From DASXHD01 sp038239005 (GTDB lineage Bacteria > Myxococcota_A > Polyangia > Polyangiales > Polyangiaceae), in NCBI GenBank assembly GCA_038239005.1, contig JBBSFE010000026.1, forward strand, positions 1 through 54,298: 54,298 nucleotides of DNA, written 5' to 3'. Below the pieces are notes generated by a model. It worked only from the letters and a program-made list of their open reading frames with translations. It ran no database searches and was not told where the DNA came from. A program made the translations under genes and the position numbers. Positions 1 to 9,320 of the stretch are shown one piece after another. Every line of letters starts with the position of its first letter. Within the stretch, counting starts at the first letter, position 1.

Positions 1-264
1 AACGTTTTTCACAAACGTCGCACTACACCAACGTGAGTGAGTGAGGCATCGCGGTGGGAGCAGGACCTCGCGCCTGAAAACGGTTACCGCGCTACAAATT
101 TGCTCGCATCACGCGAGGGCTATCTGTCCACGTTCAAAATCAGTCAAGCGCCCGGCGGGCGTTTGCGTCCAGTTGCGAATTCGCTCCGGGCGCCGACTGC
201 GACGCGGAGGGGTATCTTTTTTGGGAGGGCGCGGGGCGTGAGCAAGTGGGGTGGGCGGCGCGGG
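1..264. other. Left-edge non-coding stretch
   Basis: No gene can be supported here. The open frames that cross this stretch are antisense to the biotin carboxylase gene that ends at 265. A short inverted repeat (ACGTTT, 5-nt gap, AAACGT) lies at 2-18. No biotin carrier or carboxyltransferase gene begins before the window edge. Confidence 0.5.
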
Positions 265-1647
265 TTACGGGCGTTTTGCGATGATCTCGGCCGTCGCGGT
301 GTCGTAGCGAGCGGTGCGGAACTCTTCCGATGCGAGCACCTTCCGCAAGAACGAAACATTCGTGGTGCACGGCGCGATGTGCGTCTTCGCGAGCGCACCA
401 TCGAGCGTGTCGATCGCCGCCGCGCGCGTCTCGCCCCACGCGACGAGCTTCGCAATCATCGGATCGTAGTAAGGCGTGACGACGTTGCCAGCGCGCACGC
501 CCGCTTCGACGCGCACGTCAGGGCCTTCGTCGGGCCACGTGAGCTCGTTGATCGGCCCGGGCTTCGGAATAAAGCCTTTCGCTGGGTCCTCCGCGTAGAT
601 GCGCGTCTCGATCGCGTGGCCGCGACGCTCGACCGCCGACAAATCCGGCAGCGCTTGCCCATCGGCGACGCGAAGTTGGAGCTCGACCAAGTCGAGCCGC
701 GTCACCATCTCCGTCACGGGGTGCTCCACCTGAAGGCGCGCGTTCACTTCCAAAAAAAATAAATTCCCCTGAGCATCCGCGATGAACTCGCACGTACCAG
801 CACCGACATACTTTGCCTGCCGCACCACGCGAAGCGCAGCTTCGTGGATCTCGCGCCGGCGGCGCACGCCGTCTTCGCCTGAGAAGAACGCCGCGGCCGA
901 AGGCGACTCTTCGATGATCTTCTGGTGGCGCCGCTGCACGCTGCACTCGCGCTCGCCGAGCGCGTAGAACGCGCCGTGCGTGTCCGAGAAAATCTGCACC
1001 TCGATGTGGCGCGGCTCGCTCGCGTAGCGCTCCATGAAAACGCGCGCGTCCGCGAACGATGCCTTGCCGCGATCGGCGCAGCTCTTCAATGCACGCTCGA
1101 GCTGAGCGACGTCGCGAACGATCTGCATGCCGATGCCGCCACCGCCGCTCACGGCTTTGACGATGATCGGAAGCCCAATGCGCAGGGCCTCGCTCTTGGC
1201 TGCTTCGAGATGCTCGGGCGTGTCGATCGCGATGGGCTCATCCGTGCCCGGGACGGGCGACGTGCCTGCAGCAAGAGCGACGTGACGCGCTTTCATCTTG
1301 TCGCCGAACGATTCGAGAACTTCCGGCGGCGGCCCGACAAACGTCGCGCCCGCCTCTGCAACGGCGCGCGCAAACGCGGGTTTCTCGCTCAAAAATCCGT
1401 AACCGGGATGAACCACATCCGCGCCCGTCTTCTTGATCGCATCGATGACGGCCGCGACGTTCAAATACGAATCCTTCGCGGGCGCCGGCCCGACGAGCAC
1501 GACTTCATCGGCGTCGCTGACATGCGGGCTCTCGCGATCGGCTTCGGAGTAAATTGCAACGGTCGCGAGCCCGAGCTTCTTGCATGTGCGCATCACGCGA
1601 CGCGCGATCTCTCCGCGGTTCGCGACAAGGACTTTGCGAAACTTCAT
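265..1647 (-). CDS. accC: Biotin carboxylase subunit of an acyl-CoA carboxylase
   Basis: This protein of 460 aa should carboxylate the biotin of a carrier protein using ATP and bicarbonate, the first half-reaction of acetyl- or propionyl-CoA carboxylase, in the cytoplasm. The N-terminal motif KVLVANRGEIA is the biotin-carboxylase signature. The ATP-grasp glycine loop reads SGGGGIGM near residue 170, with Ile where Lys or Arg is more usual. EVNARLQVEHPVTE carries the catalytic Glu/Arg cluster, and the biotin carboxylase C-terminal domain follows. The length is that of a stand-alone AccC (about 450 aa), so there is no fused biotin carrier domain. No carboxyltransferase lies nearby, so substrate cannot be assigned. 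It is divergent from a lipoprotein gene across 39 bp. The ATG has no clear Shine-Dalgarno sequence. Confidence 0.93.
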   Translation of the reverse strand: MKFRKVLVANRGEIARRVMRTCKKLGLATVAIYSEADRESPHVSDADEVVLVGPAPAKDSYLNVAAVIDAIKKTGADVVHPGYGFLSEKPAFARAVAEAGATFVGPPPEVLESFGDKMKARHVALAAGTSPVPGTDEPIAIDTPEHLEAAKSEALRIGLPIIVKAVSGGGGIGMQIVRDVAQLERALKSCADRGKASFADARVFMERYASEPRHIEVQIFSDTHGAFYALGERECSVQRRHQKIIEESPSAAAFFSGEDGVRRRREIHEAALRVVRQAKYVGAGTCEFIADAQGNLFFLEVNARLQVEHPVTEMVTRLDLVELQLRVADGQALPDLSAVERRGHAIETRIYAEDPAKGFIPKPGPINELTWPDEGPDVRVEAGVRAGNVVTPYYDPMIAKLVAWGETRAAAIDTLDGALAKTHIAPCTTNVSFLRKVLASEEFRTARYDTATAEIIAKRP

Positions 1648-1686
1648 CGGAGGATTCTTTACCAGAATTTGATAGAGTCGCGCCGC

Positions 1687-2343
1687 ATGAGGGACTTCCT
1701 AACGTTTGGAGTGGTGGGATTGGTTTGCGCGTGCGGCGGCGGGAGTACGACAGCAACGACTCCAACGACCAGCGCAACGGGAGCGGCAACGAGCGCACCT
1801 TCGGTCACGCCGAGCGCGACCGCGAGCGCCGAGGAAAAATACGACGACCCGAACGAATCGGCCGAGGTCATCACTATGCAACCGCTCGTGACCAAGACCA
1901 CGCCGAAATCCGCGTACCCGAAGGCCAAGACGACCGACGGCGAATGCTGGAAATCTGTTTCGTTCAGCGGCCAGAACGACAAAGACTTCCCCGCGCTCAT
2001 CGAGAAATGCGGCACTCCCACCGGCATGCTCGAGTACGTCAAACCGCAATCGGGCAAGCTCCATCACATCAAAGACGCGGTCGATAGCTTCACCGTCGCG
2101 ATGAGCAAAGGCTCGTGCTTCCGCATCTTCGCCGTCGCCGACGCGACCATCCACGACATCGACATCGTCATCCTGCGCAACGGCGCCATCCTCGGCACCG
2201 ACGACATGGCGCAGCCAGTCGCGATCATTCAAGGCAAAGATCCGTTTTGCCCGGCCGATGACGGCAACTACGGCTTCGACGTGAAGGTCAAAGGCGAGGG
2301 CAAAGGCGCCTACATGTTCGGCATCTGGACGCGCCCCAAATGA
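1687..2343 (+). CDS. Small secreted lipoprotein of unknown function
   Basis: Protein of 218 aa, not recognised as a named family. I chose the ATG at 1687 because it begins a typical lipoprotein signal: MRDFL, a hydrophobic core, then a cysteine at residue 16 followed by GGG. The same frame stays open far upstream, but only as antisense of accC. After the lipid anchor comes a Thr/Ser/Ala-rich linker of about 35 residues, a spacer typical of this genome's lipoproteins. The body has several Cys residues, which could form disulfides in the periplasm or at the surface. It is divergent from accC and converges with the RND pump gene, with 9 bp between the two stops. It appears to be monocistronic. 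Confidence 0.75.
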   Translation: MRDFLTFGVVGLVCACGGGSTTATTPTTSATGAATSAPSVTPSATASAEEKYDDPNESAEVITMQPLVTKTTPKSAYPKAKTTDGECWKSVSFSGQNDKDFPALIEKCGTPTGMLEYVKPQSGKLHHIKDAVDSFTVAMSKGSCFRIFAVADATIHDIDIVILRNGAILGTDDMAQPVAIIQGKDPFCPADDGNYGFDVKVKGEGKGAYMFGIWTRPK

Positions 2344-2352
2344 GAGTCCCGG

Positions 2353-5300
2353 TCAGCCCGTTTCGTCGACGGGCACCGGCGCGATGGGCGGCGGCATGAT
2401 CGAGCTCGGCGCGGCCTTGCCGTAGCGGTCAAACCAGCGGTGCAGGAGCACGATCAGCGCGGGCTGACGAATGCGCGACGTCAGCGCGAGAATCATCGAG
2501 CCGCCAATGACGACGAGCGCCAGTGGCTTTTGCGTTTGCGCGCCGATGCCGTTGGAGAGCGCCGCGGGCAAAAGACCGAGCGTCGCGACGAGCGTCGTCA
2601 TGAGCGCGGGGCGGAAACGTTGCTCGCCCGCACGCGCCGCAGCTTCTTCGAGCGATAAACCTTCGACCGTGCGAAGGCGCTGGAAATAGGTCACGACCAA
2701 GATCGCATCCTGAATGGCGACGCCGAAAATCGAAATGAAACCCATCGCAGCGGACACGGAGAAGTGCACGCCCGTGAGAAGGAGTGCGATGGCTCCGCCG
2801 GTGCACGACACGGGGATCGAAATCACGGCGATGAACGTGTCGATCCAGTTGCGGGTCGCGCCGTAGACGAGAAAGACAATCAGCAAGAGAGTGAACGGCA
2901 CGATGATGACGAGGCGCCCGAGCGCGTCGCCGAGCTCGTTCATCTCACCGCCCCACTCGAGGTGCGAGTCATACGGCAAATGCACTTTCTCGTTCACGCG
3001 CTGCCGCGACTCGGCAACCGTCGAAGAAAGATCGCGCCCGCGCACGGAGAATTTCACGGGGACGTAGCGCTTGCCGTCCTCGCGGAAAATCACCGCCGGG
3101 CCTTCTTCGAGATTGATCTTCGCGATCTGCCCGAGCGGTACGACTTGTCCGGTGGGCGTCGGGACGGTGATCTCGCGTATCGCCTCGAGTGACTCGCGAT
3201 ACGGCTTGAGCCATCGCACGGTTAAATCGAAGTGCTTTTCGCCTTCGTAGACTTGCGTGAGCGCGGTTCCACCGATCGCGCCTTCCACGACTTGATCGAC
3301 ATCGCCGGTGTTCAAACCGTAGCGAGCGCAGGCCGAGCGATCCGGTGTGATCTTGACGCTCGGTTGCCCGAGAGAGCGGAAAACGCCGAGGTCTTTGACG
3401 CCTTTCACGTCGCCCATGACCTCTGCGATCGTGAGCGCGTTCTTCTCGTTCGCGTAGATGTCCGAGCCAACGACTTTCACCGAGTTCTCGCCTTTGACGC
3501 CGCTCATCGCTTCTTCGACGTTGTCGCCGATCATCTGCGAAAAGTTGAACACGACGCCGGGGAATGCCGCGCCGAGCTCGGCCGAGAGCTCGTCGGTGAG
3601 CTTCTCTTTCGTGAGCCCGTGCTTCCATTGGTCGAAGGGCCTGAGCGGCGCGAAGAGCTCGATGTTGTGGAAGCCCGAGACGTCGGTGCCGTCGTCGGGT
3701 CGCCCGATTTGCGAGAGCACCGTGACGACTTCGGTGTGTTTGCGATTGCCGTCGTTGCACTCGCCTTCGGTTTGCTGGCACCCGCGCAAGATGTCGCGCA
3801 TGCGCTGGACGTACTTGCTCGATTGGTCGAGCGAGACCGACGTCGGGAGCGTTGCGCGGATCCAGAAGTTGCCTTCCTCGAGCTTCGGCATGAACTCGCC
3901 GCCGAGGAAGGGAAACACCACGGCCAATCCAATGGCCATCACTGCCGTCATCAAACCGGCCAAAATAGGCCGCTTCATGAGCGCGTCGGAGGGCGGCCGG
4001 TAGATGCGGTGGAGAGCCCGCATCACCATGTTCTCTTTTTCTTCGGTGTCGGGCGAGATGAGCTTGCTCGCCAAAACGGGCGTGAGCGTGAGCGCCATCA
4101 CGACGGCACCCGTGAGCGCGAACGCATACGTGTAGGCCATCGGGGAGAAAATCACGCCGGACACGCCCGTCATGGTGAAGAGCGGGATGAACGCCACCGC
4201 CAAAATAATCTTCGAGAACGCCATCGGCCCGACGACCTCACGCGCGCCCGACAAAATGCGATCTTTCATCTGGCCGCGGCCATGCGTGCCGAGGTGACGG
4301 AAAATATTTTCAATCACGATCACAGTACTGTCGACGACGATTCCAAAATCGACGGCACCGATGGAAATCAGGTTCGTCGATATGCCCGTTGTGACGAGAC
4401 CGATGAACGCCACGAGCAGCGCGATCGGAATGTTGATCGCCGTGATGAGCGCCGCGCGCCAGTGCCCTAGGAACACGAAGAGCACGACCGACACGAGCCC
4501 CATCCCGAGAAGCAAATTCTCGAGCACGGTGTGCGTCGTGAGCTTCACGAGATTTCCGCGGTCGTAGATCGTGATGATCTTCATCCCGGGCGGAAGGAGA
4601 TGGTCGTCCTCGATTTGTTTGAGCTTCGCGTGGATGCCTTTGAGCGTTTCTGGCGTCTCGGCGCCGTAGCGCATCAAGACGATGCCCTCGACGATGTCGG
4701 GTTGGTCGTCGTGCCCTATTTTCCCGAGGCGCGGCGCGCCCCCGACCTCGACACTTGCCACGTCTTTCACGCGGACGGGAACGCCCGCTTTGCTCTCGAT
4801 GACGACGTCTTCTATATCGTGCGTGTTTCGCAAGAGGCCGATGCCGCGAACGTTGTAGCTCTGCTCGCCGATGACGAGCCGCTGCCCTCCGACGTTTTGA
4901 TTCGCCTTGCCGATGGCGTCCATCAGCTGCGTCAGCGAGACGCTGTGACCACGCAATCGATAGGGGTCAACGCTGACTTGGTATTGCTGCGTCTCGCCGC
5001 CGAAGCTCGTGACGTCGATGACGCCGGGCACTTGCCGGAATTGCCGCTCGAGCACCCACTCTTGCGCGGTCTTGAGCTCGCGTAGGCGGTAACCCTCACC
5101 GACGAGCTGATAGCGAAACACTTCGCCGATGGCGTTCCACGGTGAGAGCGTCGGTTGAACTCCCTTCGGGAGCTGCACGAACTGGATGCGGTTGATGACT
5201 TCTTGGCGAGCCGCTTCGTATTTCGTTCCCCACTTGAAGTAGCACTTGATGTCGGAGAGCCCGAAGAGCGATTGCGATCGAATGTGATCGAGCCCGGGCA

Positions 5301-5526
5301 TGCCCGAGAGACCGACCTCGAGCGGCACGGTGACGTAGCGCTCGACTTCTTCGGCGCTCCAGCCGTCGGGCTGGGTGATCACCTCGACGAGCGGCGGCAC
5401 CGGGTTCGGATACGCCTCGATGTCGAGATCGCTGTACGCGAAGAGGCCCGCTGCGATGACCACCGCAGTGCACACGAGCACCACGATGGGCATCCTGAGC
5501 GCCATCGCGACGAGCTTCTGAATCAT
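2353..5526 (-). CDS. RND heavy-metal efflux pump (CzcA/CusA family)
   Basis: Inner-membrane proton antiporter of 1057 aa that would export divalent or monovalent metal ions as the trimeric pump of a tripartite system. It has an N-terminal membrane helix, a first periplasmic loop beginning DLDIEAYPNP, a cluster of six helices around 335-500, a second large periplasmic loop, and a second helix cluster at the C-terminus. The fourth-helix motif AVDFGIVVDS, with D393, D399 and E406 nearby, corresponds to the aspartates and glutamate that relay protons in CzcA. The length matches the family (1040-1070). It starts 3 bp after the stop of the adaptor gene, so the two form an operon. No outer-membrane factor gene lies in the window. 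Metal specificity cannot be read from the sequence with confidence. Confidence 0.92.
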   Translation of the reverse strand: MIQKLVAMALRMPIVVLVCTAVVIAAGLFAYSDLDIEAYPNPVPPLVEVITQPDGWSAEEVERYVTVPLEVGLSGMPGLDHIRSQSLFGLSDIKCYFKWGTKYEAARQEVINRIQFVQLPKGVQPTLSPWNAIGEVFRYQLVGEGYRLRELKTAQEWVLERQFRQVPGVIDVTSFGGETQQYQVSVDPYRLRGHSVSLTQLMDAIGKANQNVGGQRLVIGEQSYNVRGIGLLRNTHDIEDVVIESKAGVPVRVKDVASVEVGGAPRLGKIGHDDQPDIVEGIVLMRYGAETPETLKGIHAKLKQIEDDHLLPPGMKIITIYDRGNLVKLTTHTVLENLLLGMGLVSVVLFVFLGHWRAALITAINIPIALLVAFIGLVTTGISTNLISIGAVDFGIVVDSTVIVIENIFRHLGTHGRGQMKDRILSGAREVVGPMAFSKIILAVAFIPLFTMTGVSGVIFSPMAYTYAFALTGAVVMALTLTPVLASKLISPDTEEKENMVMRALHRIYRPPSDALMKRPILAGLMTAVMAIGLAVVFPFLGGEFMPKLEEGNFWIRATLPTSVSLDQSSKYVQRMRDILRGCQQTEGECNDGNRKHTEVVTVLSQIGRPDDGTDVSGFHNIELFAPLRPFDQWKHGLTKEKLTDELSAELGAAFPGVVFNFSQMIGDNVEEAMSGVKGENSVKVVGSDIYANEKNALTIAEVMGDVKGVKDLGVFRSLGQPSVKITPDRSACARYGLNTGDVDQVVEGAIGGTALTQVYEGEKHFDLTVRWLKPYRESLEAIREITVPTPTGQVVPLGQIAKINLEEGPAVIFREDGKRYVPVKFSVRGRDLSSTVAESRQRVNEKVHLPYDSHLEWGGEMNELGDALGRLVIIVPFTLLLIVFLVYGATRNWIDTFIAVISIPVSCTGGAIALLLTGVHFSVSAAMGFISIFGVAIQDAILVVTYFQRLRTVEGLSLEEAAARAGEQRFRPALMTTLVATLGLLPAALSNGIGAQTQKPLALVVIGGSMILALTSRIRQPALIVLLHRWFDRYGKAAPSSIMPPPIAPVPVDETG

Positions 5527-5529
5527 CGC

Positions 5530-6657
5530 TTACATCATTCCCGAGAGGAGAATCCCGCCCGAAACGACGACGCGTGCGCCCTTCTCGACGCCGTGCTCCA
5601 CGGGGACCCACTTGCTCCCCTCGCCTTCGTCGACCGATACCGGGTGGCGTTCGAACTTGATGCGACCATCGGGCGTTTTGCCGTTTTCGACGAAGACGAC
5701 GGTTTGGTCGCCCATGCGCACGATGGCGTCGTGCGGGAGCGCGATCGTCTTTTTCTCGTCGACTGAGATCGACACGGTGGCGTACATGCCGGGCTTCAGC
5801 AGGCGCTCGCCGTTGAGGAACGTGCAGCGCACTTGAATCGTGCGCGTGGATTCGTCGAGCTTGCCGGCGACCCAGTCGAGCTTGCTCTCGAAGACGCGGT
5901 CTTTGTAGGCGACGATCTTCACCTTCACGGGTGAGCCGACGCGAACGCGCGCGAGATCCATTTCGTAGACATCGGCGATGACCCACACGCGATCGAGCTC
6001 GCCGATCGTGAAGAGCTCGACTGCGGTGCCGCCGCCGTATTGGCCTTGCACTTCGATGCCGGGCGAGACGTTGCGCGCGATGACTTCGCCGTCGATCGGT
6101 GCCGTGAGCGCGAAGCCTTGCGTGACTTGCCCGCCGCCACCGCCGTGGAGCGTGCGGAGCTTCTGGCGTGCGCGATCGAGCTCGGCCTTCGCTTTGGCGT
6201 AGTTGTCTTGCGCTTGCTCGTAGTCGGCTTGCGACACGGCGTGCTGATCGAAGAGGTCTTTCTTGCGGTGGTAGTCGTGCTCGGCTGCGGTGAGATCAGC
6301 GGTGGCTTTGCCGACGTCGCTCGATGCGATGCCGATGTCGGGTGAGTCGATCACCGCGAGCGGCGCGCCTGTCTTCACGCGTTCGCCGAGGGCGGCGTCG
6401 ATGCGGGTCACGCGGCCGTTGACCGGTGACACGACGTGGGCCACACGCGTGTCGTCGAAGACGACTTTGCCGCTCGTGAGGATGGTGTCGTCGGTGTCTT
6501 GCTCGTCGACGGTTTCGACGATGATCTTGGCGTCACGGATCTGAGCTTGCGTGAGCCACGCTTGCCCAGCGGGGGCGTCGGCGTTGAGCTCCGCAGACGC
6601 CTCATGATGACACCCAGCAAGACAGGCGATGAGCCCTAAAAATCGGAGAGAACGCAT
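5530..6657 (-). CDS. RND efflux periplasmic adaptor lipoprotein (CzcB/CusB-like)
   Basis: Adaptor (membrane-fusion protein) of 375 aa that links the inner-membrane RND pump to an outer-membrane channel. The N-terminus is a lipoprotein signal with lipobox LAGC at Cys16. A barrel-sandwich half follows (VVSPVNGRVTRI), then a coiled-coil hairpin around 115-170 (repeated Ala/Lys/Glu heptads including DYEQAQDNYAKAKAE), the second lipoyl half (LTAPIDGEVIARNVSPG), a beta-barrel, and a membrane-proximal domain to GGILLSGMM. It is first in the pair with the pump. No histidine-rich metal-binding extension is visible. An AT-rich stretch at about 6690-6705 lies upstream of the start and may hold the promoter, but no metal-responsive operator is evident. 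Confidence 0.9.
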   Translation of the reverse strand: MRSLRFLGLIACLAGCHHEASAELNADAPAGQAWLTQAQIRDAKIIVETVDEQDTDDTILTSGKVVFDDTRVAHVVSPVNGRVTRIDAALGERVKTGAPLAVIDSPDIGIASSDVGKATADLTAAEHDYHRKKDLFDQHAVSQADYEQAQDNYAKAKAELDRARQKLRTLHGGGGGQVTQGFALTAPIDGEVIARNVSPGIEVQGQYGGGTAVELFTIGELDRVWVIADVYEMDLARVRVGSPVKVKIVAYKDRVFESKLDWVAGKLDESTRTIQVRCTFLNGERLLKPGMYATVSISVDEKKTIALPHDAIVRMGDQTVVFVENGKTPDGRIKFERHPVSVDEGEGSKWVPVEHGVEKGARVVVSGGILLSGMM

Positions 6658-6742
6658 CCGGCGCGCAAATTAGCACGCGCCGCGCCAACCCAATAAAAAT
6701 AATGATTCCGCGTGCTTTGGGTAGTTTGCACCGGGGCGCGCT

Positions 6743-6762
6743 GCGACGTTTGTACACGTCGC
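6743..6762. other. Inverted repeat between lipoprotein and efflux genes
   Basis: GCGACGT, a 6-nt spacer, then ACGTCGC form a perfect 7-bp stem. It lies downstream of the anchor-L lipoprotein gene and upstream of the efflux operon. No T-run follows on either strand, so it is not a classical intrinsic terminator. It could be a rho-independent-like stop or an operator. Confidence 0.35.
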
Positions 6763-6787
6763 GCGGGTCACCGTGCCTCGGCGAGGC

Positions 6788-7942
6788 TCAGTTCGGCGGC
6801 TGCGTGGTGACCGTGGTGGTCGTCGCTTGCCACTGCCAGTTGTCGATGAGGACGCTCGAGTCGAATGCCTCGTCGCCGGTGTTCCAAACCATGAACTGAA
6901 TCGTGATGACCTCGCCCGGCGTGACGGGTGCGGTGGTCGTGAGCCAGCCCGTTGCGCCGCCGCCCGAATCGGTCGACCCGCATTGGTTGTCGCCCGAGAT
7001 GAAGAACCCGGTGCCTTGAAGCTCCGCGTTGCCGAGCGTGCACGTCGCCGGCTTCGGCATGTTCGGGCAACTGAGGTTTTTCGGCGAGCACGCTTGGAAG
7101 AAGGAGTTATTGACGCTGATGGGGTTGTTCGAAGGGTCGTACGAGATGTTGAAGTCGCCGGCCTTGCCCTTGAACGCCGTGGATGTGAGCCACGCGACGA
7201 ACGAATCGTTGAACGTGGTGCACACCCACTCGGGCCACTCGCCCGAGTAAAAGTTGAAGTCGAACGCGAGGCCTTTGGCATTCGCGGGGACTTGCACTTT
7301 GAGGACGACGTTGACGATGTCGTTTGCGATCGCGCTGATTGGGCACGTTCCTGCGGCTTTCGGATATCCGGGAGGCGGCGCGCCTTTGCCCGAGTTCGAG
7401 CAGACGTTTCCTTTGAACTCGCCCGTGCCGCAATCTTGCGCGGCCGCTACGCCCGACGAAAGAATTCCGAGCACGCTTCCTTGTCGCGCGCTGACGCCCG
7501 TGCCGAACTTCGCTGCCGTTCCGTATTGCTGCGCGAGCGGTACCTTCACGCTGCCGACGCCTTGCGTGTACGTCGCGGAGGTCACGCCCCAGGTGTCGCC
7601 TTTCGCTGGGCAGATGCCGATCGCTTTCGCGAACTGAGCGGCCGTGGGCGAAGCCGCGGGCAAGCCGGTGTCGCATGCGCCTGACGGGTTGTCGACGATG
7701 CCGTCGCCGTCGTCGTCGCAGCCGTTGCCGGGGACGTCGAAGTTTGCCGGGTTCGGGTTGCACGCGGGCGCGCCGTCGCCGGAGGCGTCCACGCCGCAGA
7801 AAGCGCAGCCGCTGTCGTCGTCGATGGCGCTATCGCCGCCGCTGGCGAGACCGTCCGCGCCGCTATCGCCGCCGAAGCCTTCTTTGAAATTGTTGCCGCA
7901 ACCGACGACCACCAAAAGGGTAAGCCAATGACGCGAGAGCAT
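6788..7942 (-). CDS. Choice-of-anchor L domain lipoprotein (copy 2)
   Basis: Surface or periplasmic lipoprotein of 384 aa. The signal peptide ends in a lipobox-like VVGC (Cys15). An Asp/Gly/Ser-rich linker of about 45 residues follows, then a Cys-flanked acidic motif CDDDGDGIVD that resembles a calcium-binding thrombospondin type 3 or Dockerin-like loop. The body carries the choice-of-anchor L signature: FDFNFYSGEWPEWV, then FNDSFVAWL, and near the C-terminus a conserved stretch containing DSSVLIDNWQW. About a dozen Cys residues suggest disulfides. It is a close paralogue of the next gene upstream, with the same domain order and many identical motifs, so the pair arose by tandem duplication. 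The family is frequent in myxobacterial and marine secretomes, but its biochemical role is unknown. The gap to the paralogue is 52 bp. Confidence 0.85.
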   Translation of the reverse strand: MLSRHWLTLLVVVGCGNNFKEGFGGDSGADGLASGGDSAIDDDSGCAFCGVDASGDGAPACNPNPANFDVPGNGCDDDGDGIVDNPSGACDTGLPAASPTAAQFAKAIGICPAKGDTWGVTSATYTQGVGSVKVPLAQQYGTAAKFGTGVSARQGSVLGILSSGVAAAQDCGTGEFKGNVCSNSGKGAPPPGYPKAAGTCPISAIANDIVNVVLKVQVPANAKGLAFDFNFYSGEWPEWVCTTFNDSFVAWLTSTAFKGKAGDFNISYDPSNNPISVNNSFFQACSPKNLSCPNMPKPATCTLGNAELQGTGFFISGDNQCGSTDSGGGATGWLTTTAPVTPGEVITIQFMVWNTGDEAFDSSVLIDNWQWQATTTTVTTQPPN

Positions 7943-7994
7943 GGTCCACCTCTAACCGCCCCATGGCCGGGCCGGCAGAAATCCGTCGTTTCGC

Positions 7995-9182
7995 TCAGTT
8001 AACTGGCGTGGTGCCGACGGTCGTATCGGTAGCTGCCCACTGCCAATTGTCGAGAATCACACTGGAATCGTAGACGCCGTCGCCGGTGTCCCAGACGATG
8101 AATTGGACCGTGATGGTCTCGCCGGGGGCTGCTGGTGCCTGCGTCGTGAGCCAGCTTGTGGCGCCACCGCCCGAGTCGCTTGCGCCGCAGTTGGAGCCTG
8201 GGTCGTAAAATCCGGTGCCCATGAGCTCGGCGTTGCCGTTGGTGCATGTGTCGTTGGGGGGCGCGTTCAAGCCAGCGCAACCGACCGTCGCGTTCTTCGG
8301 GGAGCATGCTTGGAAGAACTCGTTGTTGACGTTGATCGGGTTGCCTTTGCCGTCGAACGAAATGTTGAAGTCGCCGGTTTTGCCCTTCCACGCTGTCGAG
8401 CCGAGCCACGCGACGAACGAGTCGTTGTACGTCGTGCACACGAACTCGGGCCACTCGCCGGACCAGAAGTCGAAGTCGTAGGAGAAGCCCTTCGCGTTTG
8501 CGGGAACTTTGATTTTGAGCGTGATGCCCGAAGCGTCGTAGATCTCGCTCGACGGATCGCACGAGCCGACGGCCTTCGGATAACCGGGAGGCGCGACGTC
8601 GGTGGAGAAGCTCGAGTCCATTTCGCAACCGCCCTTGAAGGGGTCGGTGGGCGTGTTGCACTGATCGTATTCGCGAGCCCAGCCAGACGAGAGGATGCCG
8701 AACGCACTGCCTTGGCGCGGCTTAATCTTAGAGCCGAACTTCGTCATGATGCCGTGCTGGTTCGGATCGGCGGGCCCAGTCGTGCCGTTGTACCCGTTGG
8801 TGTACGTCGCGGAGACGAGCCCCCAACCGCCGCCGCTCGCCACTTTGCAGAGACCGATCGCTTTCGCAAAGTCGCCGGCGGGGCCAGCGAGCGCGAGTGA
8901 GCTGTCGCATGCGCCTTGCGGATCATCGACGACGCCGTTGCCGTCGTCGTCGCAGTTGTTGCCGGGGACGTCGAAGTTCGCGGGGTTCGGATTGCAGCCG
9001 CCGCTTGCTCCGTCACCACCGAAACCGGCGTCGTAGTCTCCACAGCCGAAGCCGCATGCGGCGTCGCCGTTGTTGCCGCCGCCATCGCCGCCGTCACCGC
9101 CAAAGCCGCTACCGCCGCGGCCCGAGCAAGCTGCAAACGCGAGCGCCATACCAGCGAAAGAAAGGATCGGGGTGAGCTTCAT
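7995..9182 (-). CDS. Choice-of-anchor L domain lipoprotein (copy 1)
   Basis: Lipoprotein of 395 aa paralogous to the gene just downstream. The signal peptide MKLTPILSF... has the lipobox FAAC at Cys19. A Gly/Asp-rich linker follows, then the acidic loop CDDDGNGVVD, the anchor-L signature FDFWSGEWPEFV with NDSFVAWLGS, and the C-terminal DSSVILDNWQWA motif. Relative to its paralogue it has a slightly longer central Cys-containing segment (around YDQCNTPTDP). Both genes lie on the minus strand 52 bp apart and may share a transcript. Two palindromes lie in the 138 bp upstream. The function is unknown; extracellular adhesion or matrix roles are only guesses. Confidence 0.85.
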   Translation of the reverse strand: MKLTPILSFAGMALAFAACSGRGGSGFGGDGGDGGGNNGDAACGFGCGDYDAGFGGDGASGGCNPNPANFDVPGNNCDDDGNGVVDDPQGACDSSLALAGPAGDFAKAIGLCKVASGGGWGLVSATYTNGYNGTTGPADPNQHGIMTKFGSKIKPRQGSAFGILSSGWAREYDQCNTPTDPFKGGCEMDSSFSTDVAPPGYPKAVGSCDPSSEIYDASGITLKIKVPANAKGFSYDFDFWSGEWPEFVCTTYNDSFVAWLGSTAWKGKTGDFNISFDGKGNPINVNNEFFQACSPKNATVGCAGLNAPPNDTCTNGNAELMGTGFYDPGSNCGASDSGGGATSWLTTQAPAAPGETITVQFIVWDTGDGVYDSSVILDNWQWAATDTTVGTTPVN

Positions 9183-9242
9183 GAGGCGTGGAATCTACAT
9201 CCAAACACCAGGCCGTGCTCGGACAAAGATCTGAAATACGCT

Positions 9243-9289
9243 TGGATCTGGCCGGATCCAGCGGATCAGGCGCGATCGATCGCGCGCCT
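9243..9289. other. Two adjacent inverted repeats after the topoisomerase VI operon
   Basis: TGGATC-6-GATCCA lies at 9243-9260. AGGCGCG-8-CGCGCCT lies at 9268-9289 and contains a perfect 16-bp palindrome at 9270-9285. They sit about 30-80 bp after the topoisomerase VI A stop and 50 bp before the next lipoprotein start. They may end the operon or act as protein-binding sites. No T-run follows. Confidence 0.4.
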
Positions 9290-9320
9290 CACTGGAACTC
9301 TTTCACGCTGCTGAAAATGA

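Noticed and set aside
37..243. Forward open frame at the left edge
   Set aside because: It begins upstream of and runs antisense through accC, with no ribosome site or recognisable product.
3232..4470. Long forward open frame within the RND pump gene
   Set aside because: It is antisense to a well-supported pump and its translation is Arg/His/Asp-rich with no family features; such shadows are frequent in GC-rich DNA.
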